Source of the DNA: Galaxea fascicularis
Lineage: Eukaryota > Cnidaria > Anthozoa > Scleractinia > Euphylliidae
Length of the DNA: 64,000 bases
Direction of reading: 5' to 3'
Assembly: GCA_948470475.1 (NCBI GenBank)
Contig: OX419339.1
Coordinates: 7,299,185 to 7,363,184, forward strand
Part shown: positions 45,674 to 56,893 of the stretch, one piece after another
Layout of the letters: every line of letters starts with the position of its first letter
Position numbering within the stretch: the stretch's first letter is position 1
Program-made: the position numbers and the translations under genes
Notes under the pieces: model-generated
Told to the model about the DNA's origin: nothing
What the model saw: only the letters and a program-made list of their open reading frames with translations
Databases searched by the model: none

Positions 45674-48600
45674 ATGTCAGAGAGAGCTTTACCGCCGCTT
45701 GATCTAACGGGATCATCATCTCAAGTTGCCCAGAAATGGCGAAAGTGGAAAAGGGCATTCGAATATTATGCTGAAGGGAAGGGTTTGGAAAACACGCGAA
45801 AGAAAACTTCACAGCTTCTGCACTTTGCAGGCATGGAAGTCCAGGATATTTTTGAAGATATCGCAGACCCCAATCCGGGAGCCGACCAAGATCCGTATGC
45901 TGTGTGTATTAGGAAACTAGATCATCATTTCCGTGCTGAAGAAAATGTACCGTTCGAGCGACATGTATTTCGACAACTGGCGCCAAACGAGGGAGAAGCA
46001 GTGGATAAATTTCTGGTGCGTCTTCGCCAGCAGGCGAGACATTGCAATTTCGGTACTTCGTTAGACGATAATTTGAGGGACCAGTTGATCGAAAAGTTAA
46101 CCGATATGGAGCTGAAAAGAAAATTGCTGGAAACGAGAAATATCACTTTGGCTGAGGTCTTGGAGAAAGCGAGAGCATCGGAAGCAGCTCGTCAGCAAAT
46201 GCAATTTATGATCAGTGGAGCGAGCATCAACGCCGTGGGCAAGAAGGAAGACAGGACAGGAGACCAAGTTGAGAATTTGTGTTACAGTTGTGGAAAGAAG
46301 GGACATTTTTCCCGTGATCTGTGTTGCCCGGCAAAAAGTAGGAAATGCGCCAAGTGTTCGAGATATGGTCATTTCGCGGTTTGTTGCAGAGGAAGTAATC
46401 GTCCCTTACCGAGAGCCGGTGACAATAGAAGAAGTGTTGGCAGGCAGACGAATCATGTGGGAGTTGGTTTGGAGGAAGAGAGTTTTGTTAGGTGTGATGA
46501 GAGCAACCCAGCCTTTTCATTTGCTGTGACAGAAGAAACGACGGAGGAGGTATGCATGGTGTCAATTTCAAGTGAACCAACTATGGATGTGAGTATTAAT
46601 GGCATTGTTAAAGAAGTATTGATTGATTCGGGGTCGGTGAGCAATTTAATTGGTGAAGAAGATTTTCAAAAGTTGAGAGGGTCAGGTTTTAAGGGGAAGG
46701 TGGAACATTGTTCAAAGAAACTGTTTGCTTATGGGGGGAATAAGGTTGACGTGATCGGTCAATTTGAGGCTGATGTTTCTGCGGGACATTCTACAGTGTC
46801 CACGAATTTTATCCTTGTTAAGCATGGGCGGTGCATTCTGGGAAATGCAACAGCAAGAGCACTAGGAGTCCTTCATGTTGGACCAAATACAAGCCCTGTT
46901 ACAGATTGTAATGCTCTCCAAGATGACATTGTGGGTGAACTCAAAGCAAAGTATCCTAAAGTGTTTGAGGGAGTTGGAAAGTTAAAAGATTTCAAGTTGA
47001 AGTTGCATGTAGACCCAAATGTACCTCCTGTAGCACAAAAGTTGAGGCGAGTCCCATTTGCACTTCGTGACAAAGTAACTGCCAAGATAGAAGAACTCCT
47101 AAGGGAGGACATCATAGAACGAGTCGAAGGCCCTACCACGTGGGCAAGTCCTGTTGTTGTGGCACCAAAGCCCTCTGGTGAGATAAGACTTTGTGTGGAC
47201 ATGCGCTGTGCTAATGAGGCTATTGTCCGTGAAAGGCTGCCCATCCCCACAGTTGACGAAGTGCTTGAAGAGTTAAATGGCAGCACGGTGTTTTCTAAAC
47301 TAGATCCTCGCTGGGGTTTCCATCAAATAGAGTTGCATGAGGATTCGAGGGACATAACTACCTTCATTACCCATGAGGGCCTGTTCAGGTACAAGAGGTT
47401 GAGTTTTGGGGTGAATGCGGCACCTGAGAAATACCAGCACGTTATCCGTCAAGCAATTGCAGGCGTAGAAGGAGTTGTTAACATTGCGGACGATTTGATT
47501 GTACATGGGAAAAACACCTCAGAACATGACGAGAATTTACACAAGCTGTTAGCCAAGTTACAAGAGAAGAATCTGACCTTGAGATGCGATAAGTGCACGT
47601 TCAGAATGAATAAAGTGGTTTTTATGGGAATTATCCTTTCCCAGCACGGCATTGGGCCTACCGAGGAGAAAGTGCGGGCAGTGAAAGAGGCAAGTCGTCC
47701 AACATCAGCGACAGAGGTGAGAAGCTTTCTGGGCCTGGTTGGTTTCAGCTCCAGGTTTATTCAAGATTTTGCAACTATCGCTGAACCCCTGAGGGCACTG
47801 ACTAGAAATGGGGCCACATTTGAGTGGAAAGAGACACAAGAAAAAGCATTTCAGAAGCTGAAGGAGGAACTGGTAGGAGCGACCATGCTAGCCTACTTTG
47901 ACAAGACTGCACGCACCAAGGTCATAGCAGATGCTAGCCCAGTAGGACTCGGTGCGGTCCTGGTGCAGGAAGTAGGGGAACAGAGCCGTGCTGTGTGTTA
48001 TGCCAGTAGAAGTCTCAGTGACACTGAGCGCCGGTACAGTCAAACAGAAAAAGAAGCTTTAGCACTTGTTTGGGCTTGTGAAAGGTTCAATTTGTACTTA
48101 AATGGCTTACCTGAATTTGATTTAGTGACTGACCACCAGGCACTCAAAACCATCTACGGTCCAAGATCCAAGCCATCGGCTCGCATTGAACGATGGGTGT
48201 TGCGGATGCAACCCTACAAGTACAAAGTGTGTTATGTTCCCTCTAGAGAAAACATTGCTGATGCACTGTCTCGGCTGACGAAGATACCAGCATCGCAAGG
48301 GTATGTTCACGATGAGGAGTACATTCGCGAAGTAACACTTCAAGCAGTACCTGTGGCCTTAAGGATCGAGGAAATAGAAGAAGCCTCCTCGCAAGACAAG
48401 GAATTGAAGGTTGTTCGTGAGTGTCTGCAGAAGGATGACTGGAGTGAGGCACCTAAAGCCTTTGTGATGGTGCGAAATGAGTTGACCTCTGTTGGCCAGG
48501 TCGTGCTACGTGGAACTAGAATTGTCATTCCAGGAAACCTGCGGAAGAGAGTCCTTGATCTGGCTCATGAAGGCCATCAGGGAATTGTCAAAACTAAAGA

Positions 48601-49687
48601 GCGTTTGAGGTCTAAGGTTTGGTGGCCCGGTATCGACCAGCAGGCAGAAAGGAGATGTAGAGAATGTTTTGGGTGTCAGATGGTTACCAAACATGTTCCG
48701 CCCCCACCAGTCAAACCCACAAGACTACCCGACACAGCGTGGCAGGAAGTAGCCCTGGATCTGCTTGGACCAATGCCTGGAGGAGAATATCTATTAGTGG
48801 TGGTGGATTATTTCTCTAGATGGATGGAAGTTGATGTTATTCGTTCTACAACAAGTGCCACAATTATTAAGTGTCTAGACAACCATTTTGCTCGGTACGG
48901 GACACCAGTTGGTCTGAGAACTGACAATGGCCCCAACCTTGTGTCTGATGAGATGGAGAAGTACCTAGAGGAAATGGGCATTGTTCATCACCACACTACG
49001 CCTTTGTGGCCAAGAGCTAATGGTGAGGTAGAGAGAGAAAATAGATCTCTTTTGAAGGCCATGCGAGTTTTCCAAGCTGAAGGGAAAAATTGGCGTTCTG
49101 AGCTTAACAAGTTCTTACTGGCCTACCGATCTACTAATCACACTACCACTGGAGTAAGCCCTGCAGAATTGTTTTTCAAGAGGAAGTTGACAACCAAGTT
49201 ACCAGAGCTCCAGGAAGGTGATGGAAAACAGAGCGCCGTGGTGTACCAACAAGTCAGAGACCGAGACGCAGAGAGGAAACAGCTGGCCAAAGATTATGCC
49301 GATAGAAGAAATCATGCTAAAGACAGAGATGTCAATGTAGGGGATGAAGTATTGCTAGAGAGAAAGAAGGAAAACAAGCTATCCCCGTCTTATGAAAGCG
49401 AGCCTTACAAAGTTACAGGTCGTCATGGTGACCAGGTTGTCTTGCAGTCCCCTCAGGGAGTGGAGTACAAAAGGAACCTACAACATGTTAAGCCACTGGT
49501 AATTCCTGACATTAATGGCAGTGCAGAAGTAGAACCAAGACCCCCTGATGAAGCTGCACCACCGGAACATGTGGACCGCCCGATCCAGGAACATGCGCCT
49601 CCGGAAGTGACGCCTGAAAATACGCCACGTCGTTCCGGAAGAGTTACACGAGCCCCTAGAGCACTGGCTGACTATATATTGTATTGA
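45674..49687 (+). CDS. Ty3/gypsy Gag-Pol polyprotein (K02A2.6-like), intact
   Basis: One frame of 1337 residues from the ATG at 45674 to TGA; the frame is open back into the LTR, but this is the first ATG after the primer site. Order: Gag with two zinc knuckles (about 202-238; the first has H-x5-C, the second is a canonical C-x2-C-x4-H-x4-C), protease with DSGS (about 317), reverse transcriptase (about 475-640; first Asp in KLDPRWGFHQI, second site IADD at about 603 in place of the usual YxDD), RNase H (ADAS about 753, TDHQAL about 819), integrase with an H-H-C-C finger (about 965-1003) and D, D-35-E core (about 1028, 1083, 1119), and an RRSGR...DY tail. No env gene. It copies the element through an RNA intermediate. 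No stop or frameshift is present, so it may be active. Confidence 0.95.
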   Translation: MSERALPPLDLTGSSSQVAQKWRKWKRAFEYYAEGKGLENTRKKTSQLLHFAGMEVQDIFEDIADPNPGADQDPYAVCIRKLDHHFRAEENVPFERHVFRQLAPNEGEAVDKFLVRLRQQARHCNFGTSLDDNLRDQLIEKLTDMELKRKLLETRNITLAEVLEKARASEAARQQMQFMISGASINAVGKKEDRTGDQVENLCYSCGKKGHFSRDLCCPAKSRKCAKCSRYGHFAVCCRGSNRPLPRAGDNRRSVGRQTNHVGVGLEEESFVRCDESNPAFSFAVTEETTEEVCMVSISSEPTMDVSINGIVKEVLIDSGSVSNLIGEEDFQKLRGSGFKGKVEHCSKKLFAYGGNKVDVIGQFEADVSAGHSTVSTNFILVKHGRCILGNATARALGVLHVGPNTSPVTDCNALQDDIVGELKAKYPKVFEGVGKLKDFKLKLHVDPNVPPVAQKLRRVPFALRDKVTAKIEELLREDIIERVEGPTTWASPVVVAPKPSGEIRLCVDMRCANEAIVRERLPIPTVDEVLEELNGSTVFSKLDPRWGFHQIELHEDSRDITTFITHEGLFRYKRLSFGVNAAPEKYQHVIRQAIAGVEGVVNIADDLIVHGKNTSEHDENLHKLLAKLQEKNLTLRCDKCTFRMNKVVFMGIILSQHGIGPTEEKVRAVKEASRPTSATEVRSFLGLVGFSSRFIQDFATIAEPLRALTRNGATFEWKETQEKAFQKLKEELVGATMLAYFDKTARTKVIADASPVGLGAVLVQEVGEQSRAVCYASRSLSDTERRYSQTEKEALALVWACERFNLYLNGLPEFDLVTDHQALKTIYGPRSKPSARIERWVLRMQPYKYKVCYVPSRENIADALSRLTKIPASQGYVHDEEYIREVTLQAVPVALRIEEIEEASSQDKELKVVRECLQKDDWSEAPKAFVMVRNELTSVGQVVLRGTRIVIPGNLRKRVLDLAHEGHQGIVKTKERLRSKVWWPGIDQQAERRCRECFGCQMVTKHVPPPPVKPTRLPDTAWQEVALDLLGPMPGGEYLLVVVDYFSRWMEVDVIRSTTSATIIKCLDNHFARYGTPVGLRTDNGPNLVSDEMEKYLEEMGIVHHHTTPLWPRANGEVERENRSLLKAMRVFQAEGKNWRSELNKFLLAYRSTNHTTTGVSPAELFFKRKLTTKLPELQEGDGKQSAVVYQQVRDRDAERKQLAKDYADRRNHAKDRDVNVGDEVLLERKKENKLSPSYESEPYKVTGRHGDQVVLQSPQGVEYKRNLQHVKPLVIPDINGSAEVEPRPPDEAAPPEHVDRPIQEHAPPEVTPENTPRRSGRVTRAPRALADYILY

Positions 49688-49897
49688 ACTTTCAGGGAAC
49701 TGCTTTCGATTGGCAACTTCGATAGCCAGCATCATGACTTTAGTTGATATTGAAACTTTAAGAGAACAGTGAAGACATTGCTTTTATCTTCATAGTTTTT
49801 AGACGTTGAACTTGCGAGACATTGGCTGAGTAAGATCACTTCTTTTGTTCATGTTATATATATATAAAAAGAAAGTTGTCATGTAAGAGTTTATTGC

Positions 49898-49913
49898 CGG
49901 AGAAAGGGAAGGA
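49898..49913 (+). other. Polypurine tract
   Basis: The purine-rich stretch CGGAGAAAGGGAAGGA lies immediately before the 3' LTR, where plus-strand priming occurs in LTR elements. Confidence 0.8.
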
Positions 49914-49914
49914 T

Positions 49915-50047
49915 TGTAGTGTACTGCTGGGAACTGGGACGAGTACATCCGGGCATAAGGAGGAGGCGTAGAGACGTGGAAGCCATGATGGCCTACTTAG
50001 TGTAACGTAGTGAACTTAGTGTTGATTGTGTGTGCCAAAACACTACA
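49915..50047 (+). repeat. 3' LTR (133 bp)
   Basis: Same sequence as the 5' LTR at every position I compared. Identical LTRs mean a recent insertion, since both are copied from one template. Confidence 0.95.
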
Positions 50048-50052
50048 CTGGG
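50048..50052. repeat. Target-site duplication, right copy (CTGGG)
   Basis: Direct repeat of 45514-45518. Confidence 0.9.
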
Positions 50053-50390
50053 AGAGCCAATTTCTCCTACGTTTCTTTAGAAAATGCATTGAGGCGTCAG
50101 TTACATACTAGACAGGGTAACCCGCCTTCCCGGTGCGTCCTCTCTGCCTCCTCGGGGCACCCTTTCTAGGCGGGATAGCTTTTTGCCATGTAAACTGTTC
50201 GTGTCTAGGAACTCGGCTAGCCCTTTCTTTTGTCCACCATCTTGTTTGTTATACTTAGCGGTAGCTCAAGTGATAGCCCACTGACTATCCCGCTTAGGTG
50301 AGTTGCATGTGAAGGCGGGCTATGTTTTAACCTTCCTAGCCGGGTAACCCGGTTTGTCGGGGGCACCCTCCCTCCATGTTAACAGGCCCT

Positions 50391-52230
50391 GAGTAAAAAA
50401 TGACACTGAGTAAGTGCCATATTTGCGAGTATTCCCGTACGAGTTCACGCGAAAAACATCTATAAGGCAGCAAATTTCTAACAGTAATTGTCATATCGAC
50501 TGCTTTTACTTTTTTTTCTCTTGTCGGTACTATTAAGTATATTTTTTGCCTCTTTGTAATAAAATCATGTTCTTTAAAAGATATGTCTAATTTTCTCTAG
50601 TTGCAACTGAACAAATAGCGCTTTTAGCTGGGTAGTTCAATCGTTGACATTCAGTGAAATAACTTGTACAAAAGGCTTCCTATTTGAACAAGGCAGTGGA
50701 TAAGACTTAACTTCCTGTTGACAGAACTGCCTTGGCCTCTGCTCTTTAATGCCCACTATTACTTTTTTGCTTAGAAAAGTAATATCAATTATAGAACAGT
50801 CACCATAGATCGATAATGTGCAGAAAATTGAGCATGACTTCCTCTCGTTTTTCAATTATGTCCGGCATGTTTAAAATTTAGTTCTATTATTGTTTTCATA
50901 CAAACAGCATGCTGAGGAAGACATGTGGAGCGTTAAGGCAAAAAAGAAGATGACACATCAGAAATTGAATAACAAAGACTGTTTATTTCTTTAGCTTGTG
51001 AGAACTTCTGGGGGGTGGGGCATCTCCACATGACAACAATGTGAGTATTTTTCTCAAAAATCACGTAGAATTGATAGACTTAAAAACTGAATGCCTGAAG
51101 TTTCCATCTCGAAATATTTTCTGGTGTAATTATTCGCTGCATCGTTTCTTGTTTGTTTTAAAAATGTCCCAAAAACGATAAAACATTGTGTGTGTGCGTA
51201 AAGGCGACACTTTTAAGTGGCTGCATATTTATTTTATGTTAAATATTGCATAATCATTTTGTGATATAGCTCAAAGCCCATCTACGCATTAAAACGTAAT
51301 AGGCGTTGTCTCGATCTTTTTTCGGCTTTATTTTGCCTAGTTAAGGAAGCAATAACAGAAAACAAATAGCAGCAATTAAATTGTACAAAACGTGAAAAAA
51401 AAAAAAAGATGATTTATTGATTCAAACGGAGACCGAAACACACATATGGCGAACTGAGAAGCCGATAACGTTATCAAAACAGAACAATCGAAAAGAATCT
51501 AAATTGTCCGCAAAATTATGTTGCGCCACTTCTCCTGCAATTAATTAGACTGCAACATTTTCGTGGGAGGCTATCTCGAGAAAAACGGAAATACGGCTAT
51601 GGTTAAGTGGAATATGCCTTTTAATTCTCATACAAAACGGCGATATTATTTGTATTGTTTAATTGCGGAGAATGTATGTCGACAAACAGCAAATAGATAC
51701 ATCTATATGTTCTTCATAACAATGTCTGATTCAATATGCACGAAGACAGTGAGTGACTGCTTAAAGTACTAGGGCAGTACAATTTCCTTTGTCACAGGAA
51801 CTGGAAGACGTCTACCAGAAACCTCTTTCATTTTTGTTTGCATAGTAGGTAACTTAATTGTTCGAAACAAGAAACACATACCTTTTTAGAATCATTCTTA
51901 TTTTGATCATGAAAAAGATGGGCGTTTCTTTTTTGCAACGATATATTTTTTGGCGGGAACACGCTAGAGTGTAGTTTGACCCTTCAAAGTACTTAAAAAC
52001 ACTGCAATTAAGGTTGCGTGTCTCACAAGGTGAACGGACGATTTGCGTGGAGGATCAAAAAGCTGTTTCACGCTGACGGAAATTACACCTGACACCAAGA
52101 CGACTTTTCCGATAGGAGATGGAAACGGATAAATCGTTCTTGCGCATTTAAAACGTTGTTTTCAAGGCCGGATACGACGCTTTTAGACACAACACTCAAT
52201 ACATCACGTTCTTTTATTTACATGCTTCCC
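50391..52230. other. Intergenic stretch upstream of gene G
   Basis: No gene recognised. An A run lies at about 51394-51407. A 69-codon frame at 51563 has no signal peptide or splice context. Confidence 0.4.
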
Positions 52231-52235
52231 AAATG

Positions 52236-52243
52236 TATAAATA
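52236..52243 (+). promoter_or_regulatory. TATA box of gene G
   Basis: TATAAATA 112 bp before the ATG of gene G; gene H has the same octamer. Confidence 0.65.
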
Positions 52244-52347
52244 CGGTAGCTATATCTGTCTTCAGGAAAAACGGCTTTCGTCTTGACTTTCTAACAAGTT
52301 CCGACCTTGACCCAGATCTGAATCGAACTAAGAACTTCGAAGAAAAG

Positions 52348-54392
52348 ATGAAGAAAAGCGTTAGTCAGTTAAACATTTTTCTATTGGTTTTTCTTCTTTC
52401 CATGTCTGTATTCGTAAACCATTGTCAGGGATTGACCGCTGGTGGAAACAACTGGAATCCAAGATCGCAGGTTAGTACTCTATGGCAATATACCATCCGA
52501 TATCGTTTTCTTTCTATTTTCCTTCTCTTTTTTTCCTTTTCATTTTTCTGAGAGGGTTTTGCGGGGCCCACGAAACATACAAGTCTTTTACAATTCATTT
52601 CCCAACTTAAGAAAATAATACAAGGGTAGGATTTCACAAATTGTCTCTAAAAATAGAACTGCACAAGAAACAGAAAACTACTATGGCTCTTGTGGAGAAA
52701 AAGCCAAAGCCTAGCCACAAAAGAGTTTGAATTTGAAATAACTATTACTAATAGTAACAACTGGCAATTACATCACTCCTGCAAATTTACGATCAACATG
52801 CAACCATTAATATTTGCACCCACGTACTAGCAGAATAAACACTCATAACCCATATTCGATATCGTTGATACTGGGTGTTTCTCTGAAACCACCTATTCTC
52901 GTGGACAGTACTTATCGCGATAGTTTCGAGAAATAGCACATTTGCTTGATAAATTTCTAGAGGAGTACAGTAAGAAATTTCCCTAGTATTTATTTCTACT
53001 GATCGAGGATCTTACAATCTGAACTATTTTAATGTTTCCTTAACTTTTAACTTTTTTGTCGAGGAAAAATTGCAGTTCACCTATGTATTAGAACATCTGG
53101 TGGCGATTCGTGTTAGATCGGACTCCAATTTGATAAATAAGAGCTGTAGTTACGGGTGTCGACTTTAAAGTTAGGATTAGATCCTATACGTTAAAATCTT
53201 AGAATTTAGCAACACATAAAAAAGTAATCTTAATTTTATCGAATAAATGCCTTTCTATCCCTTCCTTGCTTGTAATTTTTAAATTCCTTGAGTTATAAAC
53301 AAATGGTTAACAAGTCGATCCGATCTAAATCTCGGCGTTGCGAGCCGGCAGAGAGCCCACACCTCAATCCAAATGTAGGTTTTGTAACAACGTACCAACA
53401 ACTTTACAATCGCTTCTTTTTTACTGTCCTTAGTCAAATTTATCAGTTGAAGAAGTCCGAACGCACGATACCACTGAAGTAAATGTCTAAAATTGTTCAC
53501 GCCTATTGCTGCATTTACCTTATATTTACTAGTTATCAAGTATATTTATGGGACGGCGTGAGAAATAGGAAACTTTTTAAATCCAATTAAGTTATAAAAA
53601 ATTAAGTTAAAATACGGAATGAACACTAGTTTACTTACTCATTTCTTTGTTTTGTTTATTTTTCTTTATTTGAAAGTCGCAATCATTGTAATTTGAGACC
53701 CATTTCAAACCAATTACCGACTGACAAAAAATGCATGATAACATAATAGGCAACAACAATTGCACGGCAGTCTTGAGAGGCCAATCTTCGTTTCATTTAT
53801 CAGTAATTCTGGTTTGTCTTTCTAGATCTTTATAGTGGAAATAAAAGTACTAACAAAAAGTTCACAAAAAAACAAGTATTTAAGTGGTCTATTGATGATT
53901 TCAAACTTCGAAACATGATCAGATCGGTTTGCCAAACTGCTGTTGCCCATTTTTCCCACCCGATGAAGATAAAGACAGATTTTGAGATATATATTTAAAA
54001 GTTACTTTAAAACTTGATGAAACACGAACACGAATTAAAGCATTTTCTGAAATTAAACTTACTACAAGATTTGATGTTTTGATGCTTGTGTTCAACCTGT
54101 TTGGAGATAAGTTTTAGTACGGCGAGAAAGTGCATTTTTTCTTTTCTATGGTTTTCCTAAATTGGCCTGCAGAAATGGAATTCGAAGTCATACAGAGTAT
54201 AGAGTTTTCCCATTCATGTGGGTTCTGTAGGCCATCGATACACTTGAATCAACCTGATGACTGTTTACGTAATTTCAGGGAACTGAAGAGGACATTTTAA
54301 TGTCGTATCCCATAACCGCGCGCGGCCTTAGTCGCTGCCTTACAATGCAACATGTCGGTCCTACCTTGACATATGCGTACCACATGCGATAA
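52348..54392 (+). CDS. Small secreted peptide precursor, gene G (2 exons)
   Basis: Exon 1 is 52348-52470 (41 codons) with donor CAG|GTTAGT, phase 0. The signal peptide (residues 1-28) has a core rich in F, L and V and ends at NHCQG; the propeptide begins LTAGGNNW, close to the FTAGAGG of gene C. My preferred exon 2 is 54279-54392, after the acceptor GTAATTTCAG, giving 78 residues in total with one Cys (SRCLTM) and a Tyr/Met/His-rich end. An AATAAA follows 178 bp after its stop. An alternative exon at 53436 (after TACTGTCCTTAG) would give 18 other residues with no Cys. The partner of the single Cys in C-x6-C is missing, so this may be a diverged member or the exon choice may be wrong. Function unknown. 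Confidence 0.65.
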
Positions 54393-54569
54393 CAGGACAA
54401 ACTGGAGACGAGAGGAAGAATCTGTTGAAATTTTGGAGATGATTTTTCTTTACTGTACAACGCCGCAAATCTAATTCGATTAATTTGCCGTGCATGACTG
54501 AGCTCCCCAGGGCGAGGGTGGCCTATGAAACTCACCTATCGCGTCCCACCCCTCCCCTCCAAGATCTGT

Positions 54570-54575
54570 AATAAA
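54570..54575 (+). promoter_or_regulatory. Poly(A) signal of gene G
   Basis: AATAAA in CTGTAATAAAGACC, 178 bp after the preferred stop of gene G. It supports the exon at 54279 as the last one. Confidence 0.55.
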
Positions 54576-54579
54576 GACC

Positions 54580-56800
54580 TATGACGAAATTATTTATCTT
54601 AGAAAAGATATTCACTCACGAAAGAAAGATTCCTTTTGAAGTTCAAACGAGGAAACTCGAAATTTTTGTATGCCGTGCTGCCACTCACGAGAGACAGTTG
54701 TTAAATTCGGATGATAATTTAACAGAGATAAATTTGACATACCCACATGATGCCACCGAGATTAATCAAGCTAGATAACCTCGCCGGGAGGTATAAACCA
54801 GATTAAAAAATTGTCTGACGGAAATTACAACTCTCTGATAAAGAAATTGGAATGATCCTTTCCTTCGCATTTTCTTATATAAGATCACCCGCGAAGGATA
54901 AATTTTATTTGTCCTTTACAAGGGAAGTAACTGTTTTTTTCGTGTTGGGCTGTTTTTGTGCATTTTCAGGTAAAACAATACCCGGCATCTGATAGTGCTG
55001 TTTTAAATGAGGGGCACCTCACGATAATGTTTATTGGGCAAAATATTTAAAGTGCTGTTTCTTTAATTGTATTATCAGATAAGAAAGTAAGTAACTTTTC
55101 TTAACCAGGGTGGGCCATTCAGCTCACCGGGTTGGTACCCAAAGGGACTCTGGAAAATAAAGATAAGTACAATTCCAGAAAGTCTAATTCGTTTTATCTG
55201 AAGCGTTATATGAACCTCTGAAAGGAATCTTTTGCCTTACGTTGACACCAACTGGTCTGTTCGGGCAAAATTGAAAATTCAAATCGTAGAAAGTTTTATT
55301 TTACTCTCCAAATTTACGAGTATTTTGGGGATGTAACTGGCTTTCTCGTGCATTTTTTTAAAATAAGGTCTATTTGAACCTACAAAAACACAAGGAATTT
55401 CTTGTCTGTTTTCCAGAGCATGAAATGAGATTTCCTTTAAGGAAACTTAGTTACTCCTAATTTCTGAAGCCATCAAGGTTCTGCGAAAAGACATTCAACA
55501 AAGAATTGGCGGAACCATTGTTAACTGCCACCACTTCCAAAACGCAGACAGCGCAATTTTAAGGTGACTTACAGTTGGAGCACTTCCGCTACTCAAGGCT
55601 GCTTTTTTTTCAGCTCGGTAGAGTATTGAATAGCGAATAACAATTGAAAGCGTGCTGTTTGCCAAAATTTCTATAAAGTATTTAAAACCGGGTTAGGAAA
55701 ATGTATTTTACGGGAAAAACCTTTCTGTGTAGCCGCTCCTAAGAGTGGAGGGAAGCCTGCCGCAGAAAAAAAAAGCGAAGCTAAATGTGAGAGATTCTTC
55801 CAGTTTGTTGTAAAAATACTGGAATTATTGGAGTTCTTTGGCACAAACTTGAAAAAAGGTGATTTAACAGTCCACATTTAAAATATCAATATACGTGCTT
55901 GTTAAAAGTGTTTTACCAGTTAAAAAACGAAACATATATTTACTTTTTACGGTTTTAATATGTTCCGTCCAAATTTCAATTCGAGTTGACGACAAAACGT
56001 TAATGTATAAATCGTTAAAGGTAATGATCGGTGGAGGAGGCGGGTCAAGAAATGAAATATGGGCAAGCAGTTAAAGCCAGGAAACAGTCGTGTGCGTCCA
56101 TTTCGTTCACGAAATCTTTCGTTGAATCGGTAGACACGTGCCAATGACAGAAAGGACCATGAAATGTCTTAGTCAAAACTTCAAGTGATGGGAAATGTTA
56201 ATTTGTGTACGTCTCCTCAAGCTAAATCTTTTATTTTTTATTCTTTAGTCACTGTTTGTATTAACGACATTCGGGAAATTAAAAAGACGATAAAGACAGT
56301 TTATGTCAAGTAATTTTTTAGGTAAAAGAAGATGAAATCTAATGAAAGTACTTTAAGTCAAGTAAAGCTTTTTAAGATCCGTTCCGCTCAAAAGATGAGT
56401 TGGAAATGGAAAAATAGACCATTTGGAAAACATGCGACAAGAGTTAAGCTTTGAAAAAACGTAATTCACAATGAATCGTTAAGTGAGATTTCAATACAAG
56501 CAAATCCGTAGACATTACTCCATAATTACGACTTGATAATTTGCGGCGGTAAAATAAAAAGAAATTGATGAAATTCTGTCGGGTATATGTGCTATCCATT
56601 ACTCATGTCAGAAAAAGTTTCGCAGATTTCTATGGGGTCTGATTACTTTTACGTTGGCCGCGCCATTGAAATGTCAGTTCAACAAGAGATATAATGATCC
56701 TGTGATAATTTGTACAGCTAACAAACTATTCAAAGCCTGATCCTCACTACCAAAATGTGTGAAAACCACAATTAATATATTTTACTTAAGTACGGAAAAC
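54580..56800. other. Intergenic stretch between genes G and H
   Basis: No gene recognised. A 65-codon frame at 54581 starts right after the gene G poly(A) signal and lacks a signal peptide or own promoter. Confidence 0.4.
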
Positions 56801-56803
56801 CGT

Positions 56804-56811
56804 TATAAATA
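56804..56811 (+). promoter_or_regulatory. TATA box of gene H
   Basis: TATAAATA in CCGTTATAAATAGCAG, 90 bp before the ATG. Confidence 0.7.
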
Positions 56812-56893
56812 GCAGAAACTAAGAAAAATAACACAAGCAAGTTGACTTTACTGGCTGTAAACCCCGACAATCCGTCCCAAAACTCTGCGAAAG

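Larger units (their letters stand above)
45468..50390. mobile_element. Older MITE split by the LTR retrotransposon
   Basis: AGAGCCTGTTTACACGGAGG followed by GAGGGTGCCC at 45468 is matched in inverse by GGGCACCCTCCCTCCATGTT followed by AACAGGCCCT ending at 50390. Without the inserted element and its 5-bp duplication, the MITE would be about 389 bp. It has no coding capacity. Confidence 0.75.

Noticed and set aside
54581..54778. 65-codon frame after gene G
   Set aside because: It begins right behind the gene G poly(A) signal, with no promoter or signal peptide.
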